Shown here: positions 1-7,838 of the stretch, one piece after another | Position numbering within the stretch: the first letter of the stretch is position 1 | Layout of the letters: each line of letters starts with the position of its first letter | DNA from: JACCTH01 sp036556085 | GTDB taxonomy: Bacteria; Actinomycetota; Acidimicrobiia; Spongiisociales; ZC4RG35 | Length of the DNA: 36,366 bases | Reading direction: 5' to 3' | Assembly: GCA_036556085.1 (NCBI GenBank) | Contig: DATBKE010000137.1 | Location: forward strand, 1 to 36,366 | Notes under the pieces: generated by a model | Told to the model about the DNA's origin: nothing | Seen by the model: only the letters and a program-made list of their open reading frames with translations | The model's database searches: none | Program-made: the position numbers and the translations under genes

Positions 1-477
1 GAGATCCTCGAGCAAGATCCCACCATCCAGGTCGTGATAGTCCCCATCGGCGGCGGGAGCGGCGCCGCCGGCGCCGCGATCGTTGCCCGTGCCGTTGATG
101 CATCGATCCGCGTGATCGGGGTGCAGTCGGCCCAGGCCCCGGCCGCCTATCGCTCTTGGAAAGAGCGGGCTTTGGTGGAAGACAAATGTGAGACCATCGC
201 CGAGGGACTAGCAACCAGAGCCCCTTTCGAACTGCCCCAAACCATCCTTTGGGAACTCCTCGATGACTTCATCCTCGTGAGCGACGACGAGATCCTCGAC
301 GCGCAGCTTCGACTGATCGACGCCACCCGGAACATGGTCGAAGCTTCAGGTGCGGCCTCGACCGCCGCCGCCCTCAAGCTCAAACAGGAGCTGGCAGGAA
401 AACGGGTGGCGGTGGTGATGAGTGGGGGGAACGTCAGCCGGGCCCAGTTACGGGCACTCCTGGCGAGAGGAGGCTGA
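1..477 (+). CDS. Threonine dehydratase-like PLP enzyme, C-terminal part (5' truncated)
   Basis: The reading frame is open from the first base of the window, so the N-terminal part with the PLP lysine lies outside it. The visible ~158 residues begin with IVPIGGGSGAAG, the glycine-rich loop that holds the PLP phosphate in fold-type II enzymes. They end with a typical tail that includes VEASGAASTAAAL and VVMSGGNV, as in threonine/serine ammonia-lyases (threonine to 2-oxobutanoate plus ammonia). No ACT regulatory domain follows, so it resembles the catabolic or short form rather than full-length IlvA. The stop lies directly before the VOC gene, whose Shine-Dalgarno sits in the last codons, so the two are probably co-transcribed. 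Family is secure; the exact substrate (threonine, serine or a hydroxy-aspartate) is not. Confidence 0.85.
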   Translation, partial: EILEQDPTIQVVIVPIGGGSGAAGAAIVARAVDASIRVIGVQSAQAPAAYRSWKERALVEDKCETIAEGLATRAPFELPQTILWELLDDFILVSDDEILDAQLRLIDATRNMVEASGAASTAAALKLKQELAGKRVAVVMSGGNVSRAQLRALLARGG

Positions 478-891
478 ATGAACTGGACTCTCGAGGTAGT
501 GGTGGTGCCTGTGTCCGACGTCGACCGGTCGAAAGTGTTCTATGAGGAGGGGCTGGGATTCCACGTCGACCACGACTCCCGGATCAGTGACGATCTCCGG
601 GTTGTACAGCTCACGCCACCAGGATCGGGGTGTTCGATCGTGATCGGCAAAGGTCTTGGCAACATGACTCCAGGTTCCCTGGAGGGCCTACAGCTGGTTG
701 TCTCCGACCTCCAGCGCGCCCACGCCGAGTTGATCTCGCGAGGAGTGCAAGCCACCGACGTCCAGGTTTATGGTCAGGACGGCCTCCGGCCTATGCAAGA
801 AGGCGACGATCTCAACAATGTCGGCTTCGTGTACTTCAGCGATCCCGACGGCAACCGCTGGGCCGTGCAGCAGATCACCGATCGCGCCTAG
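478..891 (+). CDS. VOC (glyoxalase/bleomycin-resistance) family protein
   Basis: A 137-residue protein with the paired beta-alpha-beta-beta-beta layout of the vicinal oxygen chelate superfamily. It opens with EVVVVPVSDVDRSKVFYEEG and closes with VYFSDPDGNRWAVQQI, both typical of single-chain VOC proteins. The family includes glyoxalases, dioxygenases and antibiotic-binding proteins, and the sequence does not say which applies. An AGGAGG Shine-Dalgarno at 468-473 lies 4 nt before the ATG, which fixes the start. The gene begins right after the stop of the upstream dehydratase-like gene and is likely in its operon. Its TAG overlaps the TAG of the convergent exonuclease gene in a shared CTAG at 888-891. 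Confidence 0.82.
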   Translation: MNWTLEVVVVPVSDVDRSKVFYEEGLGFHVDHDSRISDDLRVVQLTPPGSGCSIVIGKGLGNMTPGSLEGLQLVVSDLQRAHAELISRGVQATDVQVYGQDGLRPMQEGDDLNNVGFVYFSDPDGNRWAVQQITDRA

Positions 892-1781
892 CTCTTCTTC
901 TTGGTGCGTTTGGCAATCCGCTGCAGCGCTCCCTCCCAATCCGCATCGAAGTGAGTCCCGGGCTGGTCGAGGTCGACTACGACCGGGGCGTGATCGGAGG
1001 GGGTGGGGGGTCCCTTTCTCGCCTCCCGATCGATCTCGGACCAGACGCTGCGCTCGGCCACCGGGCTCGTGGCATAGAGAAGGTCGATCCGCATCCCCTT
1101 GTTCTTGTGGAACATCCCGGCCCGGTAGTCCCACCATGTGAAGCGTCCGGGCTGGGGACTATGCCGGCGGAAGAGATCGGCCAGTCCCCAATCGCGCAAG
1201 GTCTGAAGGGCTTGCCTCTCCCGCGGGGAGACGTGGGTACCGCCATGGGCGGCACCTGGATCCCAGACGTCAACGTCTGCCGGAGTCGCATTGAAGTCCC
1301 CACCCACCACGAGCGGCTCCGTGGGCGAGCGCATTTCCACCAGCCAGCGGTGGAGCCGCTCATACCACGCCAGCTTGCCCTCGTAGAACGGTGAGTCGAG
1401 CACCCTGCCGTTGGGGGCATAGAGACTGACAAAGCGGATGCCGCCGCATATAGCGCTCATCATCCGTGCCTCGTCGAACGGATTGAAGTCCTCTTCGGCC
1501 GCGCCCCGACCCTGACGGCTGTCGCGGACGGAGCCATCACCAAAGTTGGTGACGATTTCAGAGATCCCAAGACGGCTGGCGATGGCCACCCCGTTCCATC
1601 GCCCTTCGCCGTGATGGGCAACCTCGTAGCCGGCCATCCGAAAGGGCAGCTCGGGGACCTGCTCGTCGGCCAGTTTCGTTTCCTGCATAAGCAGGACATC
1701 AGGTGCGGCCCGCTCGAGCCATTGCTCGATCGCTGGCACCCGGGCAGACAGCGAATTCACGTTCCAGGTGGCAATCCGCAC
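888..1781 (-). CDS. xth: Exodeoxyribonuclease III / AP endonuclease
   Basis: A 297-residue endonuclease/exonuclease/phosphatase-fold protein that should cut DNA at abasic sites and trim 3' ends in base excision repair. It carries the full set of family motifs in order: the N-terminal RIATWNVNS, the metal-binding QETK, NGVAI, YAPNG, GGDFNATP, RIDLLYAT and the C-terminal catalytic SDHAPV. Length is slightly above the usual ~260-270, with an extra basic tail (RIAKRTKKKS). The start is GTG at 1781. It points away from the small gene at 1865, leaving 83 bp between them for divergent promoters, and converges on the VOC gene with a 4 nt overlap of the stop codons. Confidence 0.93.
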   Translation of the reverse strand: MRIATWNVNSLSARVPAIEQWLERAAPDVLLMQETKLADEQVPELPFRMAGYEVAHHGEGRWNGVAIASRLGISEIVTNFGDGSVRDSRQGRGAAEEDFNPFDEARMMSAICGGIRFVSLYAPNGRVLDSPFYEGKLAWYERLHRWLVEMRSPTEPLVVGGDFNATPADVDVWDPGAAHGGTHVSPRERQALQTLRDWGLADLFRRHSPQPGRFTWWDYRAGMFHKNKGMRIDLLYATSPVAERSVWSEIDREARKGPPTPSDHAPVVVDLDQPGTHFDADWEGALQRIAKRTKKKS

Positions 1782-1852
1782 CGGCCAGTTCTAGCGAGAT
1801 GGCAAAGAAGGGGCACTTCGGTTCCTCGCCTTACTTTTGCCCGGTTGCGCCA

Positions 1853-1858
1853 TAGACT
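1853..1858 (+). promoter_or_regulatory. TANNNT -10 box, probably giving a leaderless transcript
   Basis: TAGACT lies exactly 6 nt before the GTG at 1865. In actinobacteria this spacing from a TANNNT box puts the transcription start on the first base of the start codon. There is no Shine-Dalgarno before that GTG, and no convincing -35 box. The call rests on spacing alone. Confidence 0.4.
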
Positions 1859-1864
1859 CTCAAG

Positions 1865-1987
1865 GTGAAGCCTTTGCCGATCATCATCGCCGTGGGAGCT
1901 CTGACCGCCGTCTTCGCCACGCTCCTCCAAAAGAGAATCAAAGAGAACACGGCAACCGAGGCCTGGGAACCGGTTTCCCTCAGTTGA
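1865..1987 (+). CDS. Small single-span membrane peptide (40 aa), hypothetical
   Basis: A GTG-started 40-codon frame: MKPLPIIIAVGALTAVFATL forms a hydrophobic helix at residues 3-21, followed by a basic stretch (LQKRIKENT) and a short polar tail. This is the layout of a small membrane-anchored protein with its basic end in the cytoplasm. Its TGA overlaps the TTG start of the next gene (TTGA at 1984-1987), which suggests translational coupling. A TANNNT box six bases upstream and the lack of a Shine-Dalgarno suggest leaderless translation. No family is recognised. The hydrophobic pattern, coupling and promoter spacing make it more likely real than chance. Confidence 0.5.
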   Translation: MKPLPIIIAVGALTAVFATLLQKRIKENTATEAWEPVSLS

Positions 1988-2637
1988 AGGTTCTGGTCCT
2001 CGCGGACCACGACCGCGACCTTCGAATCGCCCACGTCCTGCGCTCGGAGCCCTCCGTAGAACGCGTGGCTTTTCTGGGCCCGCCCTCCTCATCCGTGATC
2101 GAAAAGGTGGAGAAGCCTGATGGGTTTGATCTGGTGGTGAGCCCTGGTCCTGACGCCTTCGCCGTCGCCGCGGAAATCGGAGCCGCGGCGCTATCGGCGG
2201 CGGAGATCGATGTCAGCCCGGTGCCGGCGGTCGTCGGCGCCTCACTCCTGGGTCTGGGACTGGCGATGGCGGCTCGGCTCGAGTCGCAGGGCACGGCGGT
2301 GAGTCGGGTGTCGGTGGCCCGGCCGGGACCGAACGGTTCCGGGCCCATCAAAGTCGGATTCCCGCCCCCGGTGGGAAGTCTCTCGGGGGTGGAGTTGCTG
2401 GAGCTACCCGTGAAGGTAATTGAGGCCACCGCTCCCCCGGGCTGGGCATCGGTGCTGGTGGAGGGAAACGGCACCCGACAGGCGGTGGTCGATGACCACC
2501 TGTTCTTGACCACGATCGCTCTCGGCGCCGGGATCGCTTTGGTGCCCCCGGCCGGAATCGTCCGAGTCTGGGATTCGCCCCAGACCTATCTCTCCCGGGC
2601 CGAGGCGATGGGCCTGGTGGCGGCGATCAAGCCCTAG
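1984..2637 (+). CDS. Conserved-looking protein of unknown function (217 aa)
   Basis: The frame stays open further upstream, but the first ~49 residues of the longest version are low-complexity and overlap the small membrane gene in another frame. The TTG at 1984, overlapping that gene's stop, is therefore the better start. The protein begins LKVLVLADHDRDLRIAHVL, which looks like the first strand and helix of a Rossmann-type domain. It continues with alternating strands and helices, several GA-rich turns and a C-terminal LSRAEAMGLVAAIKP. No catalytic motif is visible. It could be a degenerate NAD-binding or regulatory protein. I do not recognise the family. Confidence 0.65.
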   Translation: MKVLVLADHDRDLRIAHVLRSEPSVERVAFLGPPSSSVIEKVEKPDGFDLVVSPGPDAFAVAAEIGAAALSAAEIDVSPVPAVVGASLLGLGLAMAARLESQGTAVSRVSVARPGPNGSGPIKVGFPPPVGSLSGVELLELPVKVIEATAPPGWASVLVEGNGTRQAVVDDHLFLTTIALGAGIALVPPAGIVRVWDSPQTYLSRAEAMGLVAAIKP

Positions 2638-2660
2638 GGCGTCGTTCTACCGACCGTTAT

Positions 2661-2675
2661 CCGCGCTGAGCGCGG
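2661..2675. terminator. Hairpin between convergent genes
   Basis: CCGCGC-TGA-GCGCGG forms a six-pair GC stem with a three-base loop. It sits in the 62 bp gap between two genes that end towards each other (stops at 2637 and 2700). It could end transcription from both sides, but no T-run follows on either strand. Confidence 0.35.
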
Positions 2676-2699
2676 CCTACAACCCTGGGTTCGCAAAAG

Positions 2700-3197
2700 T
2701 CAGCGGACGGGGGTGGTCTCTTCGGTGGGCTCGTCGGCCAAGGCTGGTTGCGGTTTGCCGTTACCCGGGGCCGTAGCAGGGGTGGCAGGGGTGAAGCGGC
2801 GGGCGGGGGCGGTGGCCACACTCAGGGGGGCCAGCGACTCTTCCAGCACGACCACCTCGACGCCGCCGACGACGTCGGTCACCAGGTTGTACATCACCGC
2901 CGCCAAGGTCATGAACCCGGTCGAGAGCACCGCCCAAACCACCGATCCGAAGACGGCCGCCCGCAAGAAGCGCTCGGTGTTGGCGAATGGATTCTCGCCC
3001 TCGTCGAGGAGGGTGATCTTCACCAAGACCTCGGTGATCTTGTCGGGGATCCCGGCGGCGGTGAGCACGGACCAGAACATGACCAGGCCCAAGACAAGCC
3101 CCAGCCCCAGCACGACGTTGAGAAGAGCTGAGACTTTGAGGACCGTCCACGGGTCGATCTTGCGGATGATGCGGCGAACACGCCGGACCGTGGTCAT
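2700..3197 (-). CDS. DUF3566 membrane protein downstream of gyrA
   Basis: A 165-residue protein with a basic N-terminus (MTTVRRVRRIIRKID), the WTVLKVSALLNVVLG start typical of DUF3566, and two hydrophobic spans at about residues 22-48 and 86-106. Between the spans lies a soluble loop (PDKITEVLVKITLLDEGENP). The C-terminal third is proline/alanine-rich and probably disordered. In mycobacteria the DUF3566 gene (Rv0007 in M. tuberculosis) also lies just after gyrA. Its molecular role is not established. Here it is 33 bp downstream of gyrA on the same strand and presumably shares its transcript. The usual family has its low-complexity tail at the N-terminus; here it is at the C-terminus. Confidence 0.85.
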   Translation of the reverse strand: MTTVRRVRRIIRKIDPWTVLKVSALLNVVLGLGLVLGLVMFWSVLTAAGIPDKITEVLVKITLLDEGENPFANTERFLRAAVFGSVVWAVLSTGFMTLAAVMYNLVTDVVGGVEVVVLEESLAPLSVATAPARRFTPATPATAPGNGKPQPALADEPTEETTPVR

Positions 3198-3230
3198 GTA
3201 AGGAGAACGAGTCTACCGGGGGTACCCCGT

Positions 3231-5672
3231 CTATTCGTCCTCTTCCGGTGGCACTACGGTGAACGCCGCCAGTTCGGTGTCGGGATCGAGGCGCATCGCC
3301 TTCACCCCCGTCGAATCTCGCTGTTGGCGGCTGATAGCGTCGACCTTCTGGCGAATGGCCTTGCCGTTGGAGGAGATCAAGAACACCCCGGTCCCCTTGG
3401 TCACACCCAGCGCTCCCACCAGATGTCCCCGGGCCTTGGTCAGCTTGATCGCCTTGACGCCGATGCCACCTCGGCCCTGGCCGCGGAACTGTTCGATGGA
3501 CGTGCGCTTGCCGTAGCCGTTGGAGGTCAACAACAAGACGTCCTCGCCGTCGGCCGACGACGTCGCTGCCACTACCTCGTCGCCAGGGCGGAGCTTGATC
3601 CCCCGCACCCCCTGAGTGGCCCGACCCATCGGACGCAGGTCCTTCTCAGGGAAACGGATTCCCTGGCCGTTGCGAGTGAAGATGAGGACGTCGTTTTCGC
3701 CGGTGGTGGTGCGGACCGAGACCACCTCGTCACCATCAGTGAGCTTGATCGCCACCAGGGTTTGGTTGCGGCTCTCGTACTCGCGGAAAAGGGTTTTCTT
3801 CGCCGTCCCCAGCTTGGTGACCATGACGAGGAAGCGGGCGGTTTCGTAGTCGCGGGTGTCGATGATCGCCTCGATCCGCTCCTGGGGCTCGAGCGGCAGC
3901 ACCGCCTGGGCGAGGACCCCCTTCGAAGTGCGGTCCTTGCGCGGGATCTCATGGGCCTTGATGCGATGGACCAGCCCCTTGGTGGTGAACATCAGGAGAT
4001 AGGCGTGCGCGGTGGTGTGGACGAGATGGGCAACCACGTCCTCCCCCGAGACTTCGGCCGCCTTCACCCCTCGCCCTCCACGACCCTGAGTGCGATAAGT
4101 GCTGGCGGGAACCGACTTCAAGTAGCCGGAGGCTGAGACGGTGACGATGAGCTCGTCGTCGGCGATCAGATCCTCGAGCGACATGTCGCCCTCGTCGGGG
4201 ATGATGACGCTGCGGCGAGGGGTGGCGAACTTCTCTTTGATCTCTCTTAGGTCGCTCTTGATGATCTCGCGACGCCGCCCCGGGTCGGCGAGGATGGCCT
4301 TGAGGTCGGCGATCAATTCCATCAGGGCGGCGTGCTCCTCCCGGAGCCTGCCCACCTCGAGGGCGGTGAGCCGACGAAGGGGCATGTCGAGGATGGCATT
4401 GGCTTGGATCTCAGAGAGCTCGAAACGCTCCTGGAGGCGGGAACGAGCGTCGGCGGTGTCCTTCGAGGCCCTAATCAGCGCCACCACCTCGTCGATGTTG
4501 TCGACGGCGATGATGAGGCCTTCGAGGATGTGGGCCCGAGCTTCGGCCTCCCCCAAGCGATGCTGGGTACGGCGCTCGATGACCTCCATCTGGTGGTCGA
4601 GGTAGTAACCCACCATCCCCGCCAGGTTGAGAGTGCGGGGGATGCCGTCGACCAGTGCCACCATGTTGGCCCCAAAGCTCTCCTGGAGCGGGGTGTTCTT
4701 GTAGAGCTGGTTGAGGACGACTTGGGGAACCGCGTCCTTCTTCAATTCGATCACGAGACGAATCCCGCGGCGGTTGTCCGATTCGTTCCGCACGTCGGCG
4801 ACGCCCGAGAGCTTCTTCTCATCGACCAGGATCCTGATCTTCTCCATCACCCGCTCGATCGACACCTGATAGGGCATTTGGGTGACGATGAGAGCGGTCC
4901 TCCCCTTCCTCACCTCTTGGGGCTCGGCCACTGCCCGCATTCGGATTGAGCCCCGCCCCGAGGCCAGATACTCCCTGATCCCGGTGCTACCAACGAGATA
5001 GCCGCCAGTGGGGAAGTCGGGCCCTTTGACGAACCGCATCAGTTCTTCGGAGTCGGCGTCAGGGTTGTCGATCAGATGGAGACAAGCGTCGATCATCTCC
5101 CCCAGATTGTGGGGAGGGATGTTGGTCGCCATCCCCACCGCGATCCCTTGGCTGCCATTGACCATCAGGTTGGGGAAGCGAGCGGGGAGAACCGTGGGCT
5201 CTTCGGATTCACCGGCGTAGTTCTCTACGAAATCGACCGTGGACTCACCGATCCCCTCCAGGAGTCGCATGGCGAGGTGGGTGAGGCGGCATTCGGTATA
5301 GCGATCGGCTCCGGGAGGATCGTCGATGGTCCCGAAGTTCCCTTGGGGATCGATGAGCTGGTGGCGCATCGAGAAGTCTTGGCCCATTCGCACCAGCGCG
5401 TCATAGATGGCCTGATTGCCGTGGGGGTGGTAGTTCCCCATCACTTCGCCGACCACCTTGGCGCACTTGCGATGGGGGGTGGTGGGCCCGATGTTGTTCT
5501 CGAACATCGAGTAGATGATCCGTCTCTGCACGGGCTTCAAGCCGTCGCGCACGTCCGGGAGGGCACGGGAGACGATGACCGACATGGCGTAGTCGACAAA
5601 GGACTGCTCGAGCTCGGTATTGATGTCGATGGCCCCGTATCCGTTGCCGTTGGGAGGGGTGCGGTCAGTCAT
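3231..5672 (-). CDS. gyrA: DNA gyrase subunit A
   Basis: An 813-residue type IIA topoisomerase subunit that breaks and rejoins DNA and, with GyrB, introduces negative supercoils. The catalytic tyrosine is Tyr125 in DRYTE. The C-terminal half holds beta-pinwheel repeats, and a GyrA-box-like QGRGGRG lies at its start, which favours gyrase over topoisomerase IV. The quinolone-resistance-determining stretch reads HPHGNQAIYD, with Asn86 and Gln87 where E. coli has Asp82 and Ser83. The segment up to the active tyrosine is one residue shorter than in E. coli. The ATG lies 3 bp after the gyrB stop, so gyrB-gyrA-DUF3566 forms one operon. Confidence 0.97.
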   Translation of the reverse strand: MTDRTPPNGNGYGAIDINTELEQSFVDYAMSVIVSRALPDVRDGLKPVQRRIIYSMFENNIGPTTPHRKCAKVVGEVMGNYHPHGNQAIYDALVRMGQDFSMRHQLIDPQGNFGTIDDPPGADRYTECRLTHLAMRLLEGIGESTVDFVENYAGESEEPTVLPARFPNLMVNGSQGIAVGMATNIPPHNLGEMIDACLHLIDNPDADSEELMRFVKGPDFPTGGYLVGSTGIREYLASGRGSIRMRAVAEPQEVRKGRTALIVTQMPYQVSIERVMEKIRILVDEKKLSGVADVRNESDNRRGIRLVIELKKDAVPQVVLNQLYKNTPLQESFGANMVALVDGIPRTLNLAGMVGYYLDHQMEVIERRTQHRLGEAEARAHILEGLIIAVDNIDEVVALIRASKDTADARSRLQERFELSEIQANAILDMPLRRLTALEVGRLREEHAALMELIADLKAILADPGRRREIIKSDLREIKEKFATPRRSVIIPDEGDMSLEDLIADDELIVTVSASGYLKSVPASTYRTQGRGGRGVKAAEVSGEDVVAHLVHTTAHAYLLMFTTKGLVHRIKAHEIPRKDRTSKGVLAQAVLPLEPQERIEAIIDTRDYETARFLVMVTKLGTAKKTLFREYESRNQTLVAIKLTDGDEVVSVRTTTGENDVLIFTRNGQGIRFPEKDLRPMGRATQGVRGIKLRPGDEVVAATSSADGEDVLLLTSNGYGKRTSIEQFRGQGRGGIGVKAIKLTKARGHLVGALGVTKGTGVFLISSNGKAIRQKVDAISRQQRDSTGVKAMRLDPDTELAAFTVVPPEEDE

Positions 5673-5675
5673 GGC

Positions 5676-7604
5676 TCAAATGTCGAGGAAACGAACGTCC
5701 TTGGCGTTCTGCTGGATGAATGACTTCCGCTGGGCGACGTCGTCGCCCATCAGCACCGAGAAGAGCTCGTCGGCGGCCAGAGCATCGTCGACGTCCACGC
5801 GCAAGAGGGTGCGGGTCTCGGGATCCATGGTCGTGACCCGGAGCTCTTCGGCGTCCATCTCCCCCAAACCCTTGAAGCGAGCTGCCTTGACCTTGGGGTG
5901 CTCCTTGCGGAACTCGGTCAATTCGGCATCGTCCTTCAGGTAATGAACCTTGGAGCCAACCTTGACCCGGTACAGAGGCGGCTGCGCCAGGTAGACATAG
6001 CCGGCCTCGATCAGACCGCGCATATGGCGGAAGAGAAAGGTGAGGAGGAGGGTCCGGATGTGGGACCCGTCGACATCGGCGTCGGCAAGGATGATCACCT
6101 TGTGATACCGGGCCTTTTGGAGGTCGAACTCATCGCCGATCCCGGTTCCGACCGCGGTGATGAGATCGATGATCTCGGTGTTCTGCAGCGCCTTGGCCAA
6201 ACGGGCCTTCTCGACGTTGAGGATTTTTCCCCGGATCGGCAGGACGGCCTGGGTGTGGGAATTACGCCCCTGCTTGGCGGGGCCGGCGGCGGACTTTCCC
6301 TCGACGATGAATAGCTCCGCCTCCTCGGGGTTGCGGGTGGAGCAATCGGCCAACTTGTCGGGAAGCCCACCCGACTCGAGGCCCGACTTGCGGCGGGTGA
6401 CGTCGCGGGCTTTGCGGGCCGCCTCCCGGGCTTTAGCGGCAGTGATGCACTTCTCGACGATCCGGCGGGCCTCGGACGAGTACCGCTCGAGCCACTCGGG
6501 GAGGTGGCGGTTCAAGATCTTCTCGACGTAAGAGCGGATCTCGGTGTTGCCGAGCTTGGTCTTGGTCTGACCTTCGAACTGGGGGACCTTCACCCGAACC
6601 GAGATGATGGCGGTAAGCCCCTCCCGGATGTCCTCGCCGGTGAGATTCTCTTCCTTCTCCTTCAGCAAACCCTTGGTGCGGGCAAAGGCATTGATGGCAT
6701 TGGTGAGGGCCTTCCGAAAGCCCTCCTCGTGGGTTCCGCCCTCGTGGGTGTTGATGTTGTTGGCGAAGGAGTGAATCGATTCCGTGTAGGTACCAGTCCA
6801 CTGCATCGCCAACTCGAGTTCCGATTCGGTCGAGCGGTCGATGATCTCGATGACATGAGGATGGACCGGTTCCCTGGTGGAATTGAGATGCTTGACGAAA
6901 TCGAGGAGGCCGCCTTTGAAAAGGTAGGTCTCCGAGCGGGGGGAAGGCTCCCCGTCTAAAGCCCGCTCATCGGTGAGCACGATTTCGAGACCGCGGTTGA
7001 GATAGGCCAGTTCCCGGAGCCGGGTGGAGATGGTGTCGTAGTCGAAATCGGTGGTATCGGTGAAGATCTGGGTGTCGGGCCAGAAATTGATTGTGGTTCC
7101 GCTGTTCTTTTTCCAGGGCTTGAGCTTTTCGACTTTGGATAGCGGCTTGCCACGCGCAAAGCTCTGTCCCCAGACGAATCCATCACGGCGAACCTCGGCG
7201 TCGAGCTTTTGGGAAAGGGCGTTAACTACCGAGACGCCGACGCCATGGAGTCCGCCGGAAACGGTGTACGCCCCTTGCTCGAACTTGCCTCCGGCGTGGA
7301 GCGTGCCCAGGACCACCGTCAGGGCCGATTGCCGGGTCTTGGGGTGAATGTCGACAGGGATGCCGCGACCGTTGTCGATCACCCGCACTCCGCCGTCGGC
7401 CAAGAGAGTCACCTCGATTCGGGTTGCGAAGCCGGCCATGGCTTCATCCACGGCGTTGTCGACCACCTCCCAGACCAGATGGTGGAGTCCGCGGGGACCG
7501 GTCGAGCCGATGTACATCCCAGGCCGTTTGCGAACCGCTTCGAGACCCTCGAGGACGGTGATGTCCCGGGCGTCATACGAGGCATTTCCGTTTGTAGCGG
7601 CCAA
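5676..7604 (-). CDS. gyrB: DNA gyrase subunit B
   Basis: ATPase subunit of gyrase, about 642 residues. It shows the GHKL ATP-binding region (EVVDNAVDEAMAG, VIDNGRGIPVD, GGLHGVGVSVVNAL), the transducer domain, and the TOPRIM domain with LFIVEGKSAAGPAKQGRN and the metal-binding DADVDGSH. It lacks the ~170-residue insert of proteobacterial GyrB. The frame extends to a TTG at 7622, but a second TTG at 7604 has AGGAG 5 nt upstream (7610-7614 on the minus strand) and is chosen here. The TOPRIM motif normally reads EGDSA; here Lys replaces the Asp. It is divergent from recF across ~230 bp. Confidence 0.95.
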   Translation of the reverse strand: MAATNGNASYDARDITVLEGLEAVRKRPGMYIGSTGPRGLHHLVWEVVDNAVDEAMAGFATRIEVTLLADGGVRVIDNGRGIPVDIHPKTRQSALTVVLGTLHAGGKFEQGAYTVSGGLHGVGVSVVNALSQKLDAEVRRDGFVWGQSFARGKPLSKVEKLKPWKKNSGTTINFWPDTQIFTDTTDFDYDTISTRLRELAYLNRGLEIVLTDERALDGEPSPRSETYLFKGGLLDFVKHLNSTREPVHPHVIEIIDRSTESELELAMQWTGTYTESIHSFANNINTHEGGTHEEGFRKALTNAINAFARTKGLLKEKEENLTGEDIREGLTAIISVRVKVPQFEGQTKTKLGNTEIRSYVEKILNRHLPEWLERYSSEARRIVEKCITAAKAREAARKARDVTRRKSGLESGGLPDKLADCSTRNPEEAELFIVEGKSAAGPAKQGRNSHTQAVLPIRGKILNVEKARLAKALQNTEIIDLITAVGTGIGDEFDLQKARYHKVIILADADVDGSHIRTLLLTFLFRHMRGLIEAGYVYLAQPPLYRVKVGSKVHYLKDDAELTEFRKEHPKVKAARFKGLGEMDAEELRVTTMDPETRTLLRVDVDDALAADELFSVLMGDDVAQRKSFIQQNAKDVRFLDI

Positions 7605-7687
7605 ATCAGCTCCTGGCGACAACGTCTGGTCGGAGGCAATCGGGGCGGCGGCGAAGGCCGGAAAAGTGGCCCGATTGCACGCTTGTA

Positions 7688-7693
7688 ATTATA
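7688..7693 (-). promoter_or_regulatory. Consensus -10 box upstream of gyrB
   Basis: The minus strand reads TATAAT, a perfect -10 hexamer, in a short AT-rich patch within very GC-rich sequence about 85 bp before the gyrB start. The positions 17-18 bp further upstream do not resemble a strong -35 box. It is the best candidate for the gyrB-gyrA promoter. The rest of 7605-7838 shows no gene and only the recF -10 box. Confidence 0.5.
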
Positions 7694-7826
7694 GCCGTTC
7701 GACCCGCCCCCGAACACCCTCTCGAGGGCCCGAAATGGCCGTTCTTGTGGGCCTTTTCTGAGCTTGCGGGGGCGTTGCCTCGACGTCCCTATCAACAGGA
7801 CGCGGATCGGCGTCCCTCGGTCTGGT

Positions 7827-7832
7827 TACCGT
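7827..7832 (+). promoter_or_regulatory. TANNNT -10 box giving probably leaderless recF
   Basis: TACCGT ends 6 nt before the recF GTG at 7839. No Shine-Dalgarno precedes that GTG. As with the box at 1853-1858, this spacing would start the transcript on the start codon itself. No clear -35 box is present. Confidence 0.4.
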
Positions 7833-7838
7833 CGCGGG

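Noticed and set aside
630..1394. Long plus-strand open frame (254 codons) opposite exonuclease III
   Set aside because: It is antisense to a well-conserved gene, is Arg/Pro/Gly-rich with no family motif, and begins inside the VOC gene. Such frames are expected at high GC.
2638..2699. Possible tRNA gene near gyrA, as tRNA-Ile/Ala follow this region in mycobacteria
   Set aside because: Only 62 bp with one short hairpin; no cloverleaf, anticodon arm or CCA-side pairing can be formed.
3324..4949. Long plus-strand open frames opposite gyrA
   Set aside because: They lie fully inside gyrA on the other strand and their translations are His/Asp/Leu-rich mirrors of the gyrA codons, without recognisable domains.
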